DNA of 48,724 nt from JAIVGZ01 sp964552205 (GCA_964552205.1 CAZKFT010000013.1:1-48724); one strand, 5' to 3'; positions 1-10,238 are shown, counted from the first letter of the stretch. Notes: generated by a model not told the origin, from the letters alone. Numbers and translations are program-made.

Positions 1-353
1 GCTCTGAGATTGCTGCCCATCAGGTCGTCCCACTGCGCGGCGTTCACGCTGCCAACGGGTGTGGGGTAAAAGGTGGATGCGTTGTTCACCAAGACATCGA
101 GACCACCCCAATGGGCTTGTGCACGGCTAACGAGTAACGCGTGCGCTTCATCCTGCAGAAGATTGGCCTGTTTCACAACGGCTGAGCCAGTGCGCATCGC
201 ATTGAGTTCACTCGCGAGGCGCTCGGCATCGTCGCGGGACCGGTTGCAGTGAATGACGACATTCGCACCGGCTTCGTGGAGCGCACGCACGATGGCGGCG
301 CCGATTCGTCGGCCACCCCCGGTCACCAAAGCGGTTTTCGGCTTGGGATTCAT
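1..353 (-). CDS. Pteridine reductase-like SDR oxidoreductase, 3' part missing
   Basis: N-terminal 117 residues of a short-chain dehydrogenase/reductase; the rest lies beyond the window edge. The Rossmann motif TGGGRRIGAA follows the start, and NNASTFYPTP matches the form typical of bacterial pteridine reductases (FolM/PTR1 type), which reduce dihydrobiopterin or dihydrofolate with NADPH in the cytosol. The start is the ATG at 353. It has no Shine-Dalgarno, and the predicted transcription start from the -10 at 361-366 falls almost on the ATG, so the mRNA may be leaderless. It is divergent from the MidA-like gene, with 23 bp between the start codons. The SDR family call is firm; the substrate is inferred from the motif. 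Confidence 0.8.
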   Translation of the reverse strand, partial: MNPKPKTALVTGGGRRIGAAIVRALHEAGANVVIHCNRSRDDAERLASELNAMRTGSAVVKQANLLQDEAHALLVSRAQAHWGGLDVLVNNASTFYPTPVGSVNAAQWDDLMGSNLR

Positions 354-360
354 GGCTGCC

Positions 361-368
361 AGTATACT
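361..368. promoter_or_regulatory. Palindromic -10 element shared by two divergent genes
   Basis: AGTATACT reads TATACT on both strands (363-368 forward, 361-366 reverse). Counting about 7 nt downstream puts the predicted starts near 375 (forward ATG at 377) and 354 (reverse ATG at 353). Both genes would then be leaderless or nearly so. No clear -35 was seen for either direction. Inferred from sequence only. Confidence 0.5.
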
Positions 369-376
369 TCCCTCCC

Positions 377-1540
377 ATGTCGAAGCTGCCCCAACCAGAG
401 CCCGCTGCAGTCGAGCACGGTGCGCGAGTCGCCGAGCACCTGGTGCGCATGCTGGACCAGGCCGGGGGCGCCATCCCCTTCGTCGATTACATGGACACGG
501 TCTTGTATGCGCCGGGTCTGGGGTACTACAGCGCCGGCAGTCACAAGCTCGGAGAGGGTGGCGACTTTGTGACCGCCCCGGAGATTTCTCCGCTGTTCGG
601 TCGTTGCCTGGCGCGCCAGTACGCGCAGCTCCATGCTCAGGGCTTGGACCAGATTCTCGAGATTGGTGCGGGTAGCGGTCGCATGGCGGCAGACCTGCTG
701 GTCGAGGCCGCGACGCAGGGTTTTCTGCCCGAGCGGTATTCCATTCTGGAGGTCAGCGCCGATCTGCGTGCGCGCCAACGCGACACGCTGGAGGCGCTCG
801 CGCCGGGGCTGCTGGACCGTATCGAGTGGCTGGATCGCTTGCCTGAGACATTCGAAGGGTTTGTCCTGGCGAACGAAGTGCTCGATGCGCTACCGGTGCA
901 CCGCTTCCAGCGCACGGAGGAAGGCGTGCTGGAAGCCACGGTAGTGCGTGACGGTACGCGTTTCGGATGGAGCACGCGGCTGGCGGACGCGCTGTTGGCG
1001 GATGCGGTCGCGAACATCGAACAGGACTTAGGGCAGCGGCTGCCTGTAGGGTTCGTGTCCGACGTCGCGCTGCGCACACACGCGTGGATGTCGTCACTGG
1101 CAGCGATGCTGCAACGCGGCGCGATCCTGCTGATTGATTACGGCATGACCCGCAGCGAGTACTACGCGCCGGAGCGCAACACTGGCACCTTACGGTGTCA
1201 CTACCGCCAGCACGCGCATGACGATCCCTTCGTATGGCCGGGTTTGCAGGACATCACCGCACAAGTGGATTTCACGGCGGTTGCCGAAGCGGGTGTGTCG
1301 GGTGGCTTGGAGCTTGCCGGTTACACCACCCAAGCGCATCTGTTGCTCGGCTGCGGTCTGGAGCGCTTGCTGGCAGAACCGCTGACCGACGAGCGGGCAG
1401 GGTGGGTGCGCTCACAGCAGGCACAGAAACTGGTACTGCCGGGAGAGATGGGTGAGCGTTTCAAGGCCATCGGCTTCACCCGTGACATGGACATCGAACT
1501 CGCCGCGTTCAGCGTCCGCGATCTTCGTGATCGCTTATAG
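377..1540 (+). CDS. MidA/NDUFAF7-like SAM-dependent methyltransferase
   Basis: 387 residues, class I methyltransferase of the DUF185/COG1565 family (Methyltransf_28). The SAM-binding loop LEIGAGSGRMAADLL is near residues 93-107, and the family's N-terminal block VDYMDTVLYAPGLGYYSAG is present. Mitochondrial NDUFAF7 methylates an arginine of a complex I subunit; the bacterial substrate is generally unknown. The start ATG lacks an SD and lies next to a shared -10 element. The 3' end overlaps the convergent cca by 6 bp. Family call strong, function inferred. Confidence 0.85.
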   Translation: MSKLPQPEPAAVEHGARVAEHLVRMLDQAGGAIPFVDYMDTVLYAPGLGYYSAGSHKLGEGGDFVTAPEISPLFGRCLARQYAQLHAQGLDQILEIGAGSGRMAADLLVEAATQGFLPERYSILEVSADLRARQRDTLEALAPGLLDRIEWLDRLPETFEGFVLANEVLDALPVHRFQRTEEGVLEATVVRDGTRFGWSTRLADALLADAVANIEQDLGQRLPVGFVSDVALRTHAWMSSLAAMLQRGAILLIDYGMTRSEYYAPERNTGTLRCHYRQHAHDDPFVWPGLQDITAQVDFTAVAEAGVSGGLELAGYTTQAHLLLGCGLERLLAEPLTDERAGWVRSQQAQKLVLPGEMGERFKAIGFTRDMDIELAAFSVRDLRDRL

Positions 1541-2746
1541 CGCTGAGACTGCCGCGATACGCGCGTCGCGCAGGGCGTTACCGAGCTTCACCCCACTCAA
1601 TCCCTGCTCCAGCAGTGGCGCTGCCGTGACGCTGTTCGCTGCATCCAGAGCCTTGCGCAGATACGCGACCTGCGGGTAGTCACGATCTTCCAAACCTGTA
1701 CGCCCGCGCGCGTCCGCCTCACAGGCCAGCAGGTATTGCTGGAATCGCTCCGGGCGCCGAAACGCATCCAGTGCCTCGAACAACTCGATGAGGGTGCTGG
1801 GTTTGAGTTCCAACGCCCGGTGGCAGTGCAGATGGTATCGTGCGACGCGTTCGGCGAGGTCTGTGTAATCCCTGGGCACTTTCAGGCGAGCGCCGAGCTC
1901 GCGGACGAGTTTGGCACCGCGTTGTTCGTGTCCATGGTGTTTGGGCAGGACATCGTCCGGGGTGGTTCCCTTACCGAGGTCGTGCACCAAGGCGGCATAG
2001 CGCACTTGCGTGTCGTCGCTGAGCCGCGCGGCTTGCTCCAGAACCAAAAGCGTGTGGATGCCGGTGTCCACCTCCGGGTGGTGCTTGGGTGGTTGTGGGA
2101 CACCGAACAGGCAGTCGATTTCGGGGAAGATGACCGAGAGTGCGCCGCAGGCGCGTAACACTTCGAAGAACACTTGGGGATGACCTGTGCCGAGCGCACG
2201 CACCGTTTCCTGCCAAACGCGCTCCGGCACCAGCGCGCTGGCCTCGCCGTTTTCGACCATGGTGCGCATCAGGGCAATGGTCTCATCGGCCACGGTAAAG
2301 TCGAGCCCGGCGAAACGCGCGGCGAAACGTGCGATTCGAAGAATTCGCACGGGGTCTTCAACGAACGCGTCCGATACATGTCGCAGTACGCGTGCGTCCA
2401 GGTCCTTTTGTCCGCCGTAGGGGTCAATCAACGTGCCATCGACGTCTTCTGCAATGGCGTTGATGGTGAGATCGCGTCGGGAGAGGTCTTCTTCCAGGCT
2501 GACATCCGGGGCAGCGTGGATGACGAAGCCCCGGTACCCGGGTGCGGATTTACGCTCCGTGCGTGCTAGCGCGTACTCCTCGTTGTTCTCAGGGTGCAGG
2601 AAGACCGGGAAGTCGCGGCCGACTGGGCGGTATCCGCGACTGACCATCTCCTCGGGGGTGGCCCCGACGACGACCCAATCACGCGTGTTCGGTGCGACAC
2701 CGAGCAAGCGGTCGCGGACAGCACCTCCGACGAGATAGGTCTTCAT
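1535..2746 (-). CDS. cca: Multifunctional CCA tRNA nucleotidyltransferase
   Basis: 403 residues, the full length of the gammaproteobacterial bifunctional enzyme that adds or repairs the 3' CCA end of tRNAs. The N-terminal nucleotidyltransferase signature YLVGGAVRDRLLG (residues 4-16) is followed by the neck region (RRDLTINAIA) and an HD phosphohydrolase domain (ALVHDLGKGTTPDDVLPKHHGHE) of the kind that gives 2',3'-cyclic phosphodiesterase and phosphatase activity. The ATG at 2746 is 23 bp from the divergent aminopeptidase gene. A TAGGAT -10 on the reverse strand (2759-2754) predicts transcription starting at about the ATG. Confidence 0.95.
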   Translation of the reverse strand: MKTYLVGGAVRDRLLGVAPNTRDWVVVGATPEEMVSRGYRPVGRDFPVFLHPENNEEYALARTERKSAPGYRGFVIHAAPDVSLEEDLSRRDLTINAIAEDVDGTLIDPYGGQKDLDARVLRHVSDAFVEDPVRILRIARFAARFAGLDFTVADETIALMRTMVENGEASALVPERVWQETVRALGTGHPQVFFEVLRACGALSVIFPEIDCLFGVPQPPKHHPEVDTGIHTLLVLEQAARLSDDTQVRYAALVHDLGKGTTPDDVLPKHHGHEQRGAKLVRELGARLKVPRDYTDLAERVARYHLHCHRALELKPSTLIELFEALDAFRRPERFQQYLLACEADARGRTGLEDRDYPQVAYLRKALDAANSVTAAPLLEQGLSGVKLGNALRDARIAAVSAL

Positions 2747-2753
2747 GGCGTCT

Positions 2754-2763
2754 ATCCTACAAT
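2754..2763. promoter_or_regulatory. Overlapping divergent -10 elements (cca / aminopeptidase)
   Basis: Forward TACAAT at 2758-2763 lies 6 nt before the ATG at 2770; reverse TAGGAT at 2759-2754 lies 7 nt before the ATG at 2746. The two hexamers overlap by 2 bp. Both predicted starts coincide with start codons, again suggesting leaderless messages. The fit to consensus is partial (4-5 of 6). Confidence 0.4.
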
Positions 2764-2769
2764 GGTCCC

Positions 2770-3170
2770 ATGCGATTCATGGTCCTCATCGCCGTTGTGT
2801 TGTTGCAGGGATGCCATGCCCTGCAGGCCACGCACGGCCAGCTCTCACTCATGGCAAGCCGCCAGCCCATCGAGCGGGTCATCGCCGACCCCGAGACATC
2901 GCCCGAAGTGCGGGCGCGATTGCAGTTGGCACTCGAAGTGCGCACCTTCGCGGTTGAGGTGCTTGGCTTGCCCGAGAATCGCAGTTACACGAGCTATGTC
3001 GAGCTGGACCAACCCTATGTGCTGTGGAACGTGGTGGTGACCCCTGAGTTTTCCGTCGAGCCGCGCACATGGTGCGCGCCATTCGCGGGCTGCACAGCGT
3101 ACAGGGGCTACTTCAAGGAAGTCGCAGCGGAACAGTTTGCGGATCGTTATCGTCGTCGAGGAGACGATGT
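2770..3170 (+). CDS. Putative lipoprotein aminopeptidase, cut by assembly gap
   Basis: First 134 residues of a protein of the predicted-aminopeptidase family (Pfam Aminopep, PF10023). There is a lipoprotein signal with the lipid-accepting Cys at residue 15 (LLQGC). The conserved block (WNVVVTPEFSVEPRTWC, then CTAYRGYF) is intact. Members are usually about 350 residues with an HExxH-like site further along, so some 200 residues including the active site should lie in the missing sequence. No sequence after the N block continues it. The ATG at 2770 starts the signal peptide and has no SD. Fragmentation is due to assembly, not gene decay. Confidence 0.75.
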
Positions 3171-3270
3171 NNNNNNNNNNNNNNNNNNNNNNNNNNNNNN
3201 NNNNNNNNNNNNNNNNNNNNNNNNNNNNNNNNNNNNNNNNNNNNNNNNNNNNNNNNNNNNNNNNNNNNNN
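3171..3270. other. Assembly gap of 100 N (true missing sequence)
   Basis: One hundred N's. The forward aminopeptidase gene stops here at residue 134 of about 350, and the reverse NDUFA9-like gene loses its C-terminus. Both are cut and the flanks share no repeated sequence. The N count therefore looks like a placeholder for real missing DNA, roughly 0.8 kb if both genes have normal family length. Confidence 0.9.
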
Positions 3271-4040
3271 AGCTGCAGGGTAGCTGCCTGGAATCTGGAC
3301 AGCACATCCGGCAGGCCGATGACGAAGCGCGAGAGCCCCGCCTGCTCACGGATGAAGTTCACAATCTCCCGGAGGGTGTATGTGTGCGGTCCGCACAGCG
3401 TATAGCGCTGCCCGTGGGTCTTAGGGTCATCCAGCGCAGCCACGAAAGCATCGGCGACATCACCGACATACACAGGTTGGAAGCGGGCATTTGGACAGGC
3501 GAGTGGGAAAGTGAACGGAATCATCTGCATCAAACCGGCGAAGCGGTTGATGAACGAGTCCCCCGGGCCGAAGATGACTGACGGCTGGAAAATGGTGAAC
3601 TTCACATCGTTGGCGGAGTGCACACGCAGGGCCGCTTCTCCCTCGCCCTTCGATCGCAGGTACAGGCTAGGCCCGTTACCGGCGTCCGCTTTAAGGGAGC
3701 TCATGTGCAACAGTCGGCGCACGCCCGCCGCCCGGCAGGCCTGCGCGACCTTGCGTGGCAATTCCACATGGTTGAGGCGGAAACTCTGGCCGCCGGATTC
3801 ATTCAGGATGCCGACGAGGTTGATGACAGCGTCGCAGCCGCGGATTGTGCGCAACAGCGCGTCTTCATCGTGGATGTTGGCGCGTACCAAGCTGACGGTT
3901 GGCAGGACCGCCTGCGCACGATGGCGCGCCGGGTGGCGTGTGGGGATGATTACACTGCGACCTTGGGCTGCCAACTTGGCGACAATAGCGCTACCGACAA
4001 AGCCGGTTCCGCCGAGAACGCAGATTCTTTCATGTTTCAT
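3271..4040 (-). CDS. Complex I NDUFA9-family NAD(P)-binding protein, C-terminus lost in gap
   Basis: About 256 residues of an extended SDR/NAD-dependent epimerase-like protein. The dinucleotide-binding motif VLGGTGFVGSAI is near residues 8-19, and HMSSLKADAGNGPSLYLRSKGEGE carries the active-site-like SxxxYxxxK region. The spacing and the VYVGDVADAF block fit the 'complex I NDUFA9 subunit family' proteins common in proteobacteria, which resemble the respiratory accessory subunit. Full-length members run to about 310-320 residues, so the tail is in the N block. Start ATG at 4040, 6 nt after the slt stop on the same strand, so the two probably share an mRNA with slt first. Confidence 0.8.
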
Positions 4041-4046
4041 CGTTCG

Positions 4047-5963
4047 TCAGTCCGCTACCTTGATGTCCTGCATGCGCTCCGTCAGGCTGCGCGCTTCTCG
4101 TCCCAAGCGCCAATCGAATACCGCGGTACCGCCCATGACTTGGCGCACATAGTTTCTGGTTTCATTGAACGGGATGGTTTCCACCCAAATGTCCGCCGGC
4201 AAGGATCCTTCCGTAGGCAGCCAGCGCTGTACCCGCGCAGGCCCAGCATTATAGGCGGCGGTAGCCAACACTTCTTGTTGACCAAAACGCGCCATCACCG
4301 TCGACAGGTAGGCACTACCCAGGCGGATGTTGGTTTCGGGGTCCATGAGCGCTGTAGTGTTGGGCGCTCTCATGCCCAGACTTCGTGCCACATCGCGACC
4401 CGTACCGGGCATCAATTGCATCAGGCCGAGTGCGCCTGCCACAGACCGTGCGTCCGGCACGAACAGGCTTTCGCTGCGGATGAGGCTGTAAACCAGAGCG
4501 GGGTCCAAGCCTTGGGCTGTGGCGTGTGGCAGTACCTGTTGCGAGAAGAGTACGGGGAAGCGCGCCTCAAGGTGATCGAAACGGCCGGAGCGGTTCACGG
4601 TCGCGATGGCCTGTGCATGCCACTGCCAACGCTCCGCAAGCAGTGCGGCTTGAAGCAGATATACCTCATTGAGCGTTGCAATCGCGCTGCTCCATTCGGC
4701 GCGCGCCTCAGGCTGCATGCCGAGCGCAAGGAACTCTCTCGCCCGTTGGAACGCGGGGCGGGAGGATAGCTCTTCCAGCACCGCCTCGTCGGCCTCAAGA
4801 GCCGTACTACTCAAGTTGTAGGGCTTGCCGACACGGTCCGCTGCCAGCCATCCGTGATATCCCCGCTCCGTCGCCAGTTGGTCGAACTGCACACGTGCAG
4901 CTTCCTCTTTGCCCTCGGCAGCATCTGCGCGCGCTAGCCAATAACGCCATCCTGATTGCGCGGCCTGCGGCGCCGGCATGTCCTGTATGACCGTTCGAGT
5001 TGTGCTCCAGTCGCCCGCGCGTAGCGCGGCACGGACCCGCCACTCCACGACTGTGGGGTCAGTGCCCGGCACTTCCGCCAGCCACTCCCCTGCTTCAGGT
5101 TGGTGGCGTTGCGCAGCAATCATCGCTGCGGTCCGCAGAATCTGTGTACGTTGCCCGTCGTCAAGTTGGTAGTGCGTGCCGATGCGCTCCAGACGGTCAC
5201 GGGCCTGAGCCGGATTGGAACGTGCGAGCCGTTCCAGGCCGGCGGTAATCAGGCGACGCTCGCGCTCGGTATCCGGTGGCAAGCGTGTAGCTGACAGTGC
5301 GCGCATCGGGTTGGATTGCATTGCCTGCCAGCGCTGAACGAAGTCACGATCCGCCTCATCCAGACGCCGAGCCAACCACACGGCTCGACTGAACTGGCGT
5401 GCCTCCAGCGCCAATTCCATGCGTTGCTGTATCAGCCCCTCAGTCAGGTGCGATGCGCGCTCCATCCACGCGAAGACGGGATCGCAGGCATCCGGCTGGC
5501 TGCGGCCTACCAGCCAGAGCTCGGTCGCAGCTGCGATTACCTCATCCTCTTCCGCTTGGTCGGTTCGTATGTGTGCGTTCACCCAGTGGCAGCGAAGGGT
5601 GGTATCGGATGTCGGTGCCCATTCATCGAGGAACATCTGCCAACGACCGCGTCGTGCGAGCGCCATCAGCCAATCCCGCTGCAGGCGGGCATTCACAGGC
5701 AGGCCAACATTGTTCGCGAGGAACGCGCTGACATCGTCCGCCTCGGCGAGCTCAAGTCGGTTTCCGAGCAGGTAGTAATCGAGATACGGAAGCAAGGGGT
5801 AGTCGGCAAGTAGTTCACGGTGGCGTTCAACGCCGGAAGTGTCCCCGCGTTTGGCAGCGCGGAGCGCGTCCGGGAAGGCGATGCGTTGCGCACCAAGATC
5901 TGCGGCCACCCCGCTGACAGGGGTGAATAGACACAGGACGACAAGGTAGGGCAGGGCGCGCAT
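4047..5963 (-). CDS. slt: Soluble lytic murein transglycosylase
   Basis: 638 residues, close to E. coli Slt70. An N-terminal signal peptide (residues 1-21, ending SGVAA) sends it to the periplasm. A long alpha-superhelical U/L region is followed by a C-terminal goose-lysozyme-like SLT domain. The catalytic Glu lies in SLIRSESLF, followed by GLMQLMPGT and AYNAGPARVQRW. It cleaves the MurNAc-GlcNAc bond of peptidoglycan, leaving a 1,6-anhydro end. The ATG at 5963 was chosen because it begins the signal peptide; longer in-frame extensions run into the divergent aldehyde dehydrogenase gene. There is no SD, and TATAGT at 5975-5970 predicts a start at the ATG. Confidence 0.93.
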   Translation of the reverse strand: MRALPYLVVLCLFTPVSGVAADLGAQRIAFPDALRAAKRGDTSGVERHRELLADYPLLPYLDYYLLGNRLELAEADDVSAFLANNVGLPVNARLQRDWLMALARRGRWQMFLDEWAPTSDTTLRCHWVNAHIRTDQAEEDEVIAAATELWLVGRSQPDACDPVFAWMERASHLTEGLIQQRMELALEARQFSRAVWLARRLDEADRDFVQRWQAMQSNPMRALSATRLPPDTERERRLITAGLERLARSNPAQARDRLERIGTHYQLDDGQRTQILRTAAMIAAQRHQPEAGEWLAEVPGTDPTVVEWRVRAALRAGDWSTTRTVIQDMPAPQAAQSGWRYWLARADAAEGKEEAARVQFDQLATERGYHGWLAADRVGKPYNLSSTALEADEAVLEELSSRPAFQRAREFLALGMQPEARAEWSSAIATLNEVYLLQAALLAERWQWHAQAIATVNRSGRFDHLEARFPVLFSQQVLPHATAQGLDPALVYSLIRSESLFVPDARSVAGALGLMQLMPGTGRDVARSLGMRAPNTTALMDPETNIRLGSAYLSTVMARFGQQEVLATAAYNAGPARVQRWLPTEGSLPADIWVETIPFNETRNYVRQVMGGTAVFDWRLGREARSLTERMQDIKVAD

Positions 5964-5969
5964 ACTGCT

Positions 5970-5977
5970 ACTATAAC
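5970..5977. promoter_or_regulatory. Overlapping divergent -10 elements (slt / aldehyde dehydrogenase)
   Basis: Reverse TATAGT (5975-5970) and forward TATAAC (5972-5977) overlap in a 17-bp intergenic space. The reverse hexamer places slt transcription at its own ATG (5963). The forward one would start about 3 nt inside the dehydrogenase ORF, so that gene may use another promoter inside slt. Sequence-based inference. Confidence 0.4.
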
Positions 5978-5980
5978 CGT

Positions 5981-7327
5981 ATGAAATACTTTTCGTTGAA
6001 CCCTTCGACCGGTAAATTGCTGTTGTCATTCTCCAACATGGAAGATGGTGAAGTCGAGCAAGTGCTGGCCGCCTCCGCGCGAGGTGCAAGCGCGTGGAGT
6101 GCCGCCTCGCTTGATGACAGGTGCAATGTAGTTCGTGCGTTAGCGCACAGACTTCGCGCCCGCCAGGATGAACTGGCTTCGCTCATGTCATTGGAGATGG
6201 GCAAGCTGCAAGCGGAGGCAGTTGCCGAGATCGAAAAATGTGCGACGGCGTGCGAGTTCTTCCTGGCGCACGCACCGGAATGGATGGCGGATGAGCCGTC
6301 GGGAATCGACGGCGCCGATGTCCGCGTCGTTTGGCAACCCTTGGGAACGGTGCTTGCAATCATGCCGTGGAACTTCCCGTTCTGGCAGGTCATTCGCTGC
6401 GCCGTCCCGGCGCTGCTGGGTGGCAACGCCATCATCCTCAAGCATGCACCGAATGTGCCGCAGTGCGCACAAGCCATTGCTGCGCTAATGATGGAGGCTG
6501 GCCTGCCGGAGGGCGCGTTTCATACGGTATTCGCCGACGACGACCAAGTTGCGCGGATGATTGCCGACCATCGTGTGCATGCGGTGACGCTTACCGGGAG
6601 CGAACGCGCTGGGAAGGCCGTGGCGGAGGTGGCTGGCAAGCACCTCAAGAAATGCGTTTTGGAACTCGGAGGGTCGGATGCCTTCGTCGTGCTCGAGGAT
6701 GCGCCGCTGGAACAGACGGTGGGTACTGCACTGACGGCCCGGTTCCAGAATGCGGGACAGAGCTGTATCGCAGCGAAGCGCTTCATTGTCGTTTCTGATG
6801 TCCATGACGCTTTCGTAGAGAGATTCCGGGATGCCATCCAGACGCTGGAATGCCGGGTGACGCTGGCACCGCTCGCGCGGGCGGATTTGCGAGAGGGCTT
6901 ACATACGCAGGTGTCACGCTCATTGGCTGCCGGGGCCCGATGTGAAACCGGTGGTCAGCCAGATGCCGGCCCAGGTTTCTACTACCAGCCCACCTTGCTG
7001 ACTCAAGTAGCAGCAGGGATGCCGGCGGCCGATGAGGAGATGTTCGGGCCGGTGGCATCCGTCCTCGAGGTTGCGGATGAAGCTGATGCGCTTGCGGTAG
7101 CCAATGCCTCCAGGTATGGATTGGGCGCATCTGTATGGACTGCCGACCTGGCGCGCGGGGCGGCATTCGCTCGCCAGTTCCAGTCCGGTATGGCATTCGT
7201 GAACGCCATGGTGCGTAGCGATGTACGTGTGCCGTTCGGCGGCGTCAAATCCTCCGGCTATGGTCGGGAGTTGTCGCAACTCGGGATGCGGGAGTTCATG
7301 AACGCAAAGACATTGTGGGTGCAGTGA
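5981..7327 (+). CDS. NAD(P)-dependent aldehyde dehydrogenase, SSADH-like
   Basis: 448 residues. The general-base Glu is at 228 (LELGGSD) and the nucleophile Cys at 262 (NAGQSCIAAKR), 34 apart as usual. The oxyanion/cofactor segment PWNFPFWQ is also present. The short length, without the N-terminal extension, and the PWNFPFWQV block fit the succinate-semialdehyde dehydrogenase (Sad/GabD) branch, which oxidises small aldehydes in the cytosol. No GABA or pyrroloquinoline genes are nearby to fix the substrate. The gene overlaps the next by 13 nt, so the two are probably co-transcribed. Confidence 0.85.
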   Translation: MKYFSLNPSTGKLLLSFSNMEDGEVEQVLAASARGASAWSAASLDDRCNVVRALAHRLRARQDELASLMSLEMGKLQAEAVAEIEKCATACEFFLAHAPEWMADEPSGIDGADVRVVWQPLGTVLAIMPWNFPFWQVIRCAVPALLGGNAIILKHAPNVPQCAQAIAALMMEAGLPEGAFHTVFADDDQVARMIADHRVHAVTLTGSERAGKAVAEVAGKHLKKCVLELGGSDAFVVLEDAPLEQTVGTALTARFQNAGQSCIAAKRFIVVSDVHDAFVERFRDAIQTLECRVTLAPLARADLREGLHTQVSRSLAAGARCETGGQPDAGPGFYYQPTLLTQVAAGMPAADEEMFGPVASVLEVADEADALAVANASRYGLGASVWTADLARGAAFARQFQSGMAFVNAMVRSDVRVPFGGVKSSGYGRELSQLGMREFMNAKTLWVQ

Positions 7328-8124
7328 CAGCGGACCTGCTCTGGTTGGTGTTGGCACTCGTCGCTGCGGGTGCAGTGGCGGGCGTGTTGGCAGGGCTGTT
7401 GGGCATTGGGGGCGGCCTGGTGTTCGTGCCGGCGCTCGTGTTGCTGTTCAGGGTGCAAGGCCTGCCCGATCTCCTCGTCATGCACATGGCGGTGGGCACC
7501 TCGCTTGCGGCCATCGTGTTGACTTCGCTGTCGTCCATTCGCGCGCACGCGCGCCTGGGCAGTGTTGACTGGCCGGTGTTCATGCACATGTTGCCCGGCC
7601 TGCTTGCTGGGGGCTTGCTCGGTGCGGCCTGTGCAAGCCTGCTGTCGGGATTCGGCTTGCGCGTGGTGTTCTCAGTGTTCCTGATGCTGGTGGCGTTCCG
7701 GATGTGGATGGGTGGGCGCGGGACTTCGGTGCGAACCACACACGGCCCGCTGGGTACCGGCATTGCTGGCGGTGCCATCGGAACACTGTCTGCCCTTCTC
7801 GGCATCGGTGGCGGAACCCTGACTGTCCCGTACCTCACCTGGCGCGGCCTTGTGGTGTTGCGCGCAGTGGGTACCGCCGCAGCCGCAGGTCTGCCGCTGG
7901 CCTTGGCGGGAACCGTTGGTTTTGTCTTTATCGGTTTGGGTGTGGAAGGCAGGCCCACCGCCAGTTCGGGCTACGTGTGGTGGCCGGCTGCCATCCTGAT
8001 TGGGTCAGTGGCCATGGTGTTGGCGCCAACGGGAGCGCGTCTCGCCCACCGTATCGAACCGGCCAAATTGCGAAGGGTGTTCGCTGTCCTCTTGGTTCTG
8101 GTCGCGTTCAGCCTGGTGCGGTAA
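7315..8124 (+). CDS. TauE/SafE-family sulfite exporter-like permease
   Basis: 269 residues, strongly hydrophobic, about eight membrane segments in two repeats, each starting with a glycine-rich motif (GLLGIGGGLVFVPAL near residue 26 and ALLGIGGGTLTVPYL near 160). This duplicated GIGGG pattern defines the TauE/SafE (DUF81) family of anion exporters in the inner membrane. The GTG at 7315 lies inside the dehydrogenase gene; a second GTG at 7324 is an alternative. Substrate unknown: sulfite, sulfoacetate or other organic anions are all known for the family. Confidence 0.85.
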   Translation: MGAVTADLLWLVLALVAAGAVAGVLAGLLGIGGGLVFVPALVLLFRVQGLPDLLVMHMAVGTSLAAIVLTSLSSIRAHARLGSVDWPVFMHMLPGLLAGGLLGAACASLLSGFGLRVVFSVFLMLVAFRMWMGGRGTSVRTTHGPLGTGIAGGAIGTLSALLGIGGGTLTVPYLTWRGLVVLRAVGTAAAAGLPLALAGTVGFVFIGLGVEGRPTASSGYVWWPAAILIGSVAMVLAPTGARLAHRIEPAKLRRVFAVLLVLVAFSLVR

Positions 8125-8129
8125 CCCAC

Positions 8130-8157
8130 TTTACTTTCCTATTGGCGGCGCTAGAAT
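8130..8157 (+). promoter_or_regulatory. Sigma70-type promoter of the outer-membrane barrel gene
   Basis: TTTACT (8130-8135) and TAGAAT (8152-8157), 16 bp apart, about 40 bp before the ATG at 8198. An AGGAA ribosome site sits at 8184-8188. Confidence 0.55.
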
Positions 8158-8197
8158 GCGCGCTCCGTTCCACCCTCACTTACAGGAAGTCCATTAC

Positions 8198-8755
8198 ATG
8201 CAGAAGAATGTTGTTGTGGTCGCAGTGGCAATTCTTGCCCTGTCGCCGATCGCAGCGGTTGCTGGTCCTGGTTACGACTATGTCGAGGCCGGCTATGTCA
8301 ACGTCAAGATTGACAATGGCCCGACCTTGGACGGTTTCGGTCTACGTGGATCGTTCTCCGTCAACGAGCAGTTCCATGTCACTGCTCACTACATCCAGAC
8401 AAGCGACAGCCCGCTGACCCTCAGCGAGACAATGGTAGCGCTGGGTTACAGTATGAACCTGTCTGATCGTGCGGACTTCGTAGCCCGCGCCGGCTGGCTG
8501 CAGTCACGCGTGAAGATCACCGGCCTTGGTAGTGCAACGGAGAGCGGTTATATGTTGCAGGCTGGTTTCCGTAGCATGATGTCCGCTGAGATTGAGTTGA
8601 ACGGCTTTGTCACTCATCGTGATGCCGGCGGTTCCGAGACTTCGCTGGACCTGGGGGGCGTGTACCACTTCAACCAGCAGTTTGGTGCATCGCTGGGCGT
8701 CAGTTTTTCAGATGACGCCACCATCTGGACCTTGGGTGGTCGCTTTTCATTCTGA
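8198..8755 (+). CDS. Small outer-membrane beta-barrel protein (OmpA/Ax21-like fold)
   Basis: 185 residues. A Sec signal peptide (cleavage probably after AVA, residue 22) is followed by alternating amphipathic strands and a C-terminal Phe (GGRFSF), the usual BAM signal. The pattern of eight short strands (e.g. YDYVEAGYVNVKID, ADFVARAGWL, SLDLGGVYHF) suggests an 8-stranded barrel like the Ax21/OmpA-like proteins of Xanthomonadales. A structural or adhesion role is possible; no specific function can be read. Single gene with its own promoter and terminator. Confidence 0.7.
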   Translation: MQKNVVVVAVAILALSPIAAVAGPGYDYVEAGYVNVKIDNGPTLDGFGLRGSFSVNEQFHVTAHYIQTSDSPLTLSETMVALGYSMNLSDRADFVARAGWLQSRVKITGLGSATESGYMLQAGFRSMMSAEIELNGFVTHRDAGGSETSLDLGGVYHFNQQFGASLGVSFSDDATIWTLGGRFSF

Positions 8756-8778
8756 AGTCCGCGACAACTGTTGCAAGC

Positions 8779-8805
8779 AAAAGCCCCGCGTAAGCGGGGC
8801 TTTTT

Positions 8806-8807
<2 letters not shown>
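8779..8807. terminator. Bidirectional intrinsic terminator
   Basis: Stem AAGCCCCGC / GCGGGGCTT with a 4-nt GTAA loop, followed by seven T's on the forward strand and preceded by A's that serve the reverse direction. It ends the barrel gene and overlaps the stop codon of the convergent degQ-like gene. Confidence 0.9.
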
Positions 8808-10176
<1,369 letters not shown>

Positions 10177-10238
10177 GCTGCTGTGCGCTCCTTGGTGATT
10201 CTTGAAGGGTCGGCGCGACCAGCGGTCACTGTCAAGCA

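Noticed and set aside
3171..3270. Proteins reading across the first N block
   Set aside because: The N's are of unknown true length, so any frame that crosses them is meaningless; both genes were reported as truncated instead.
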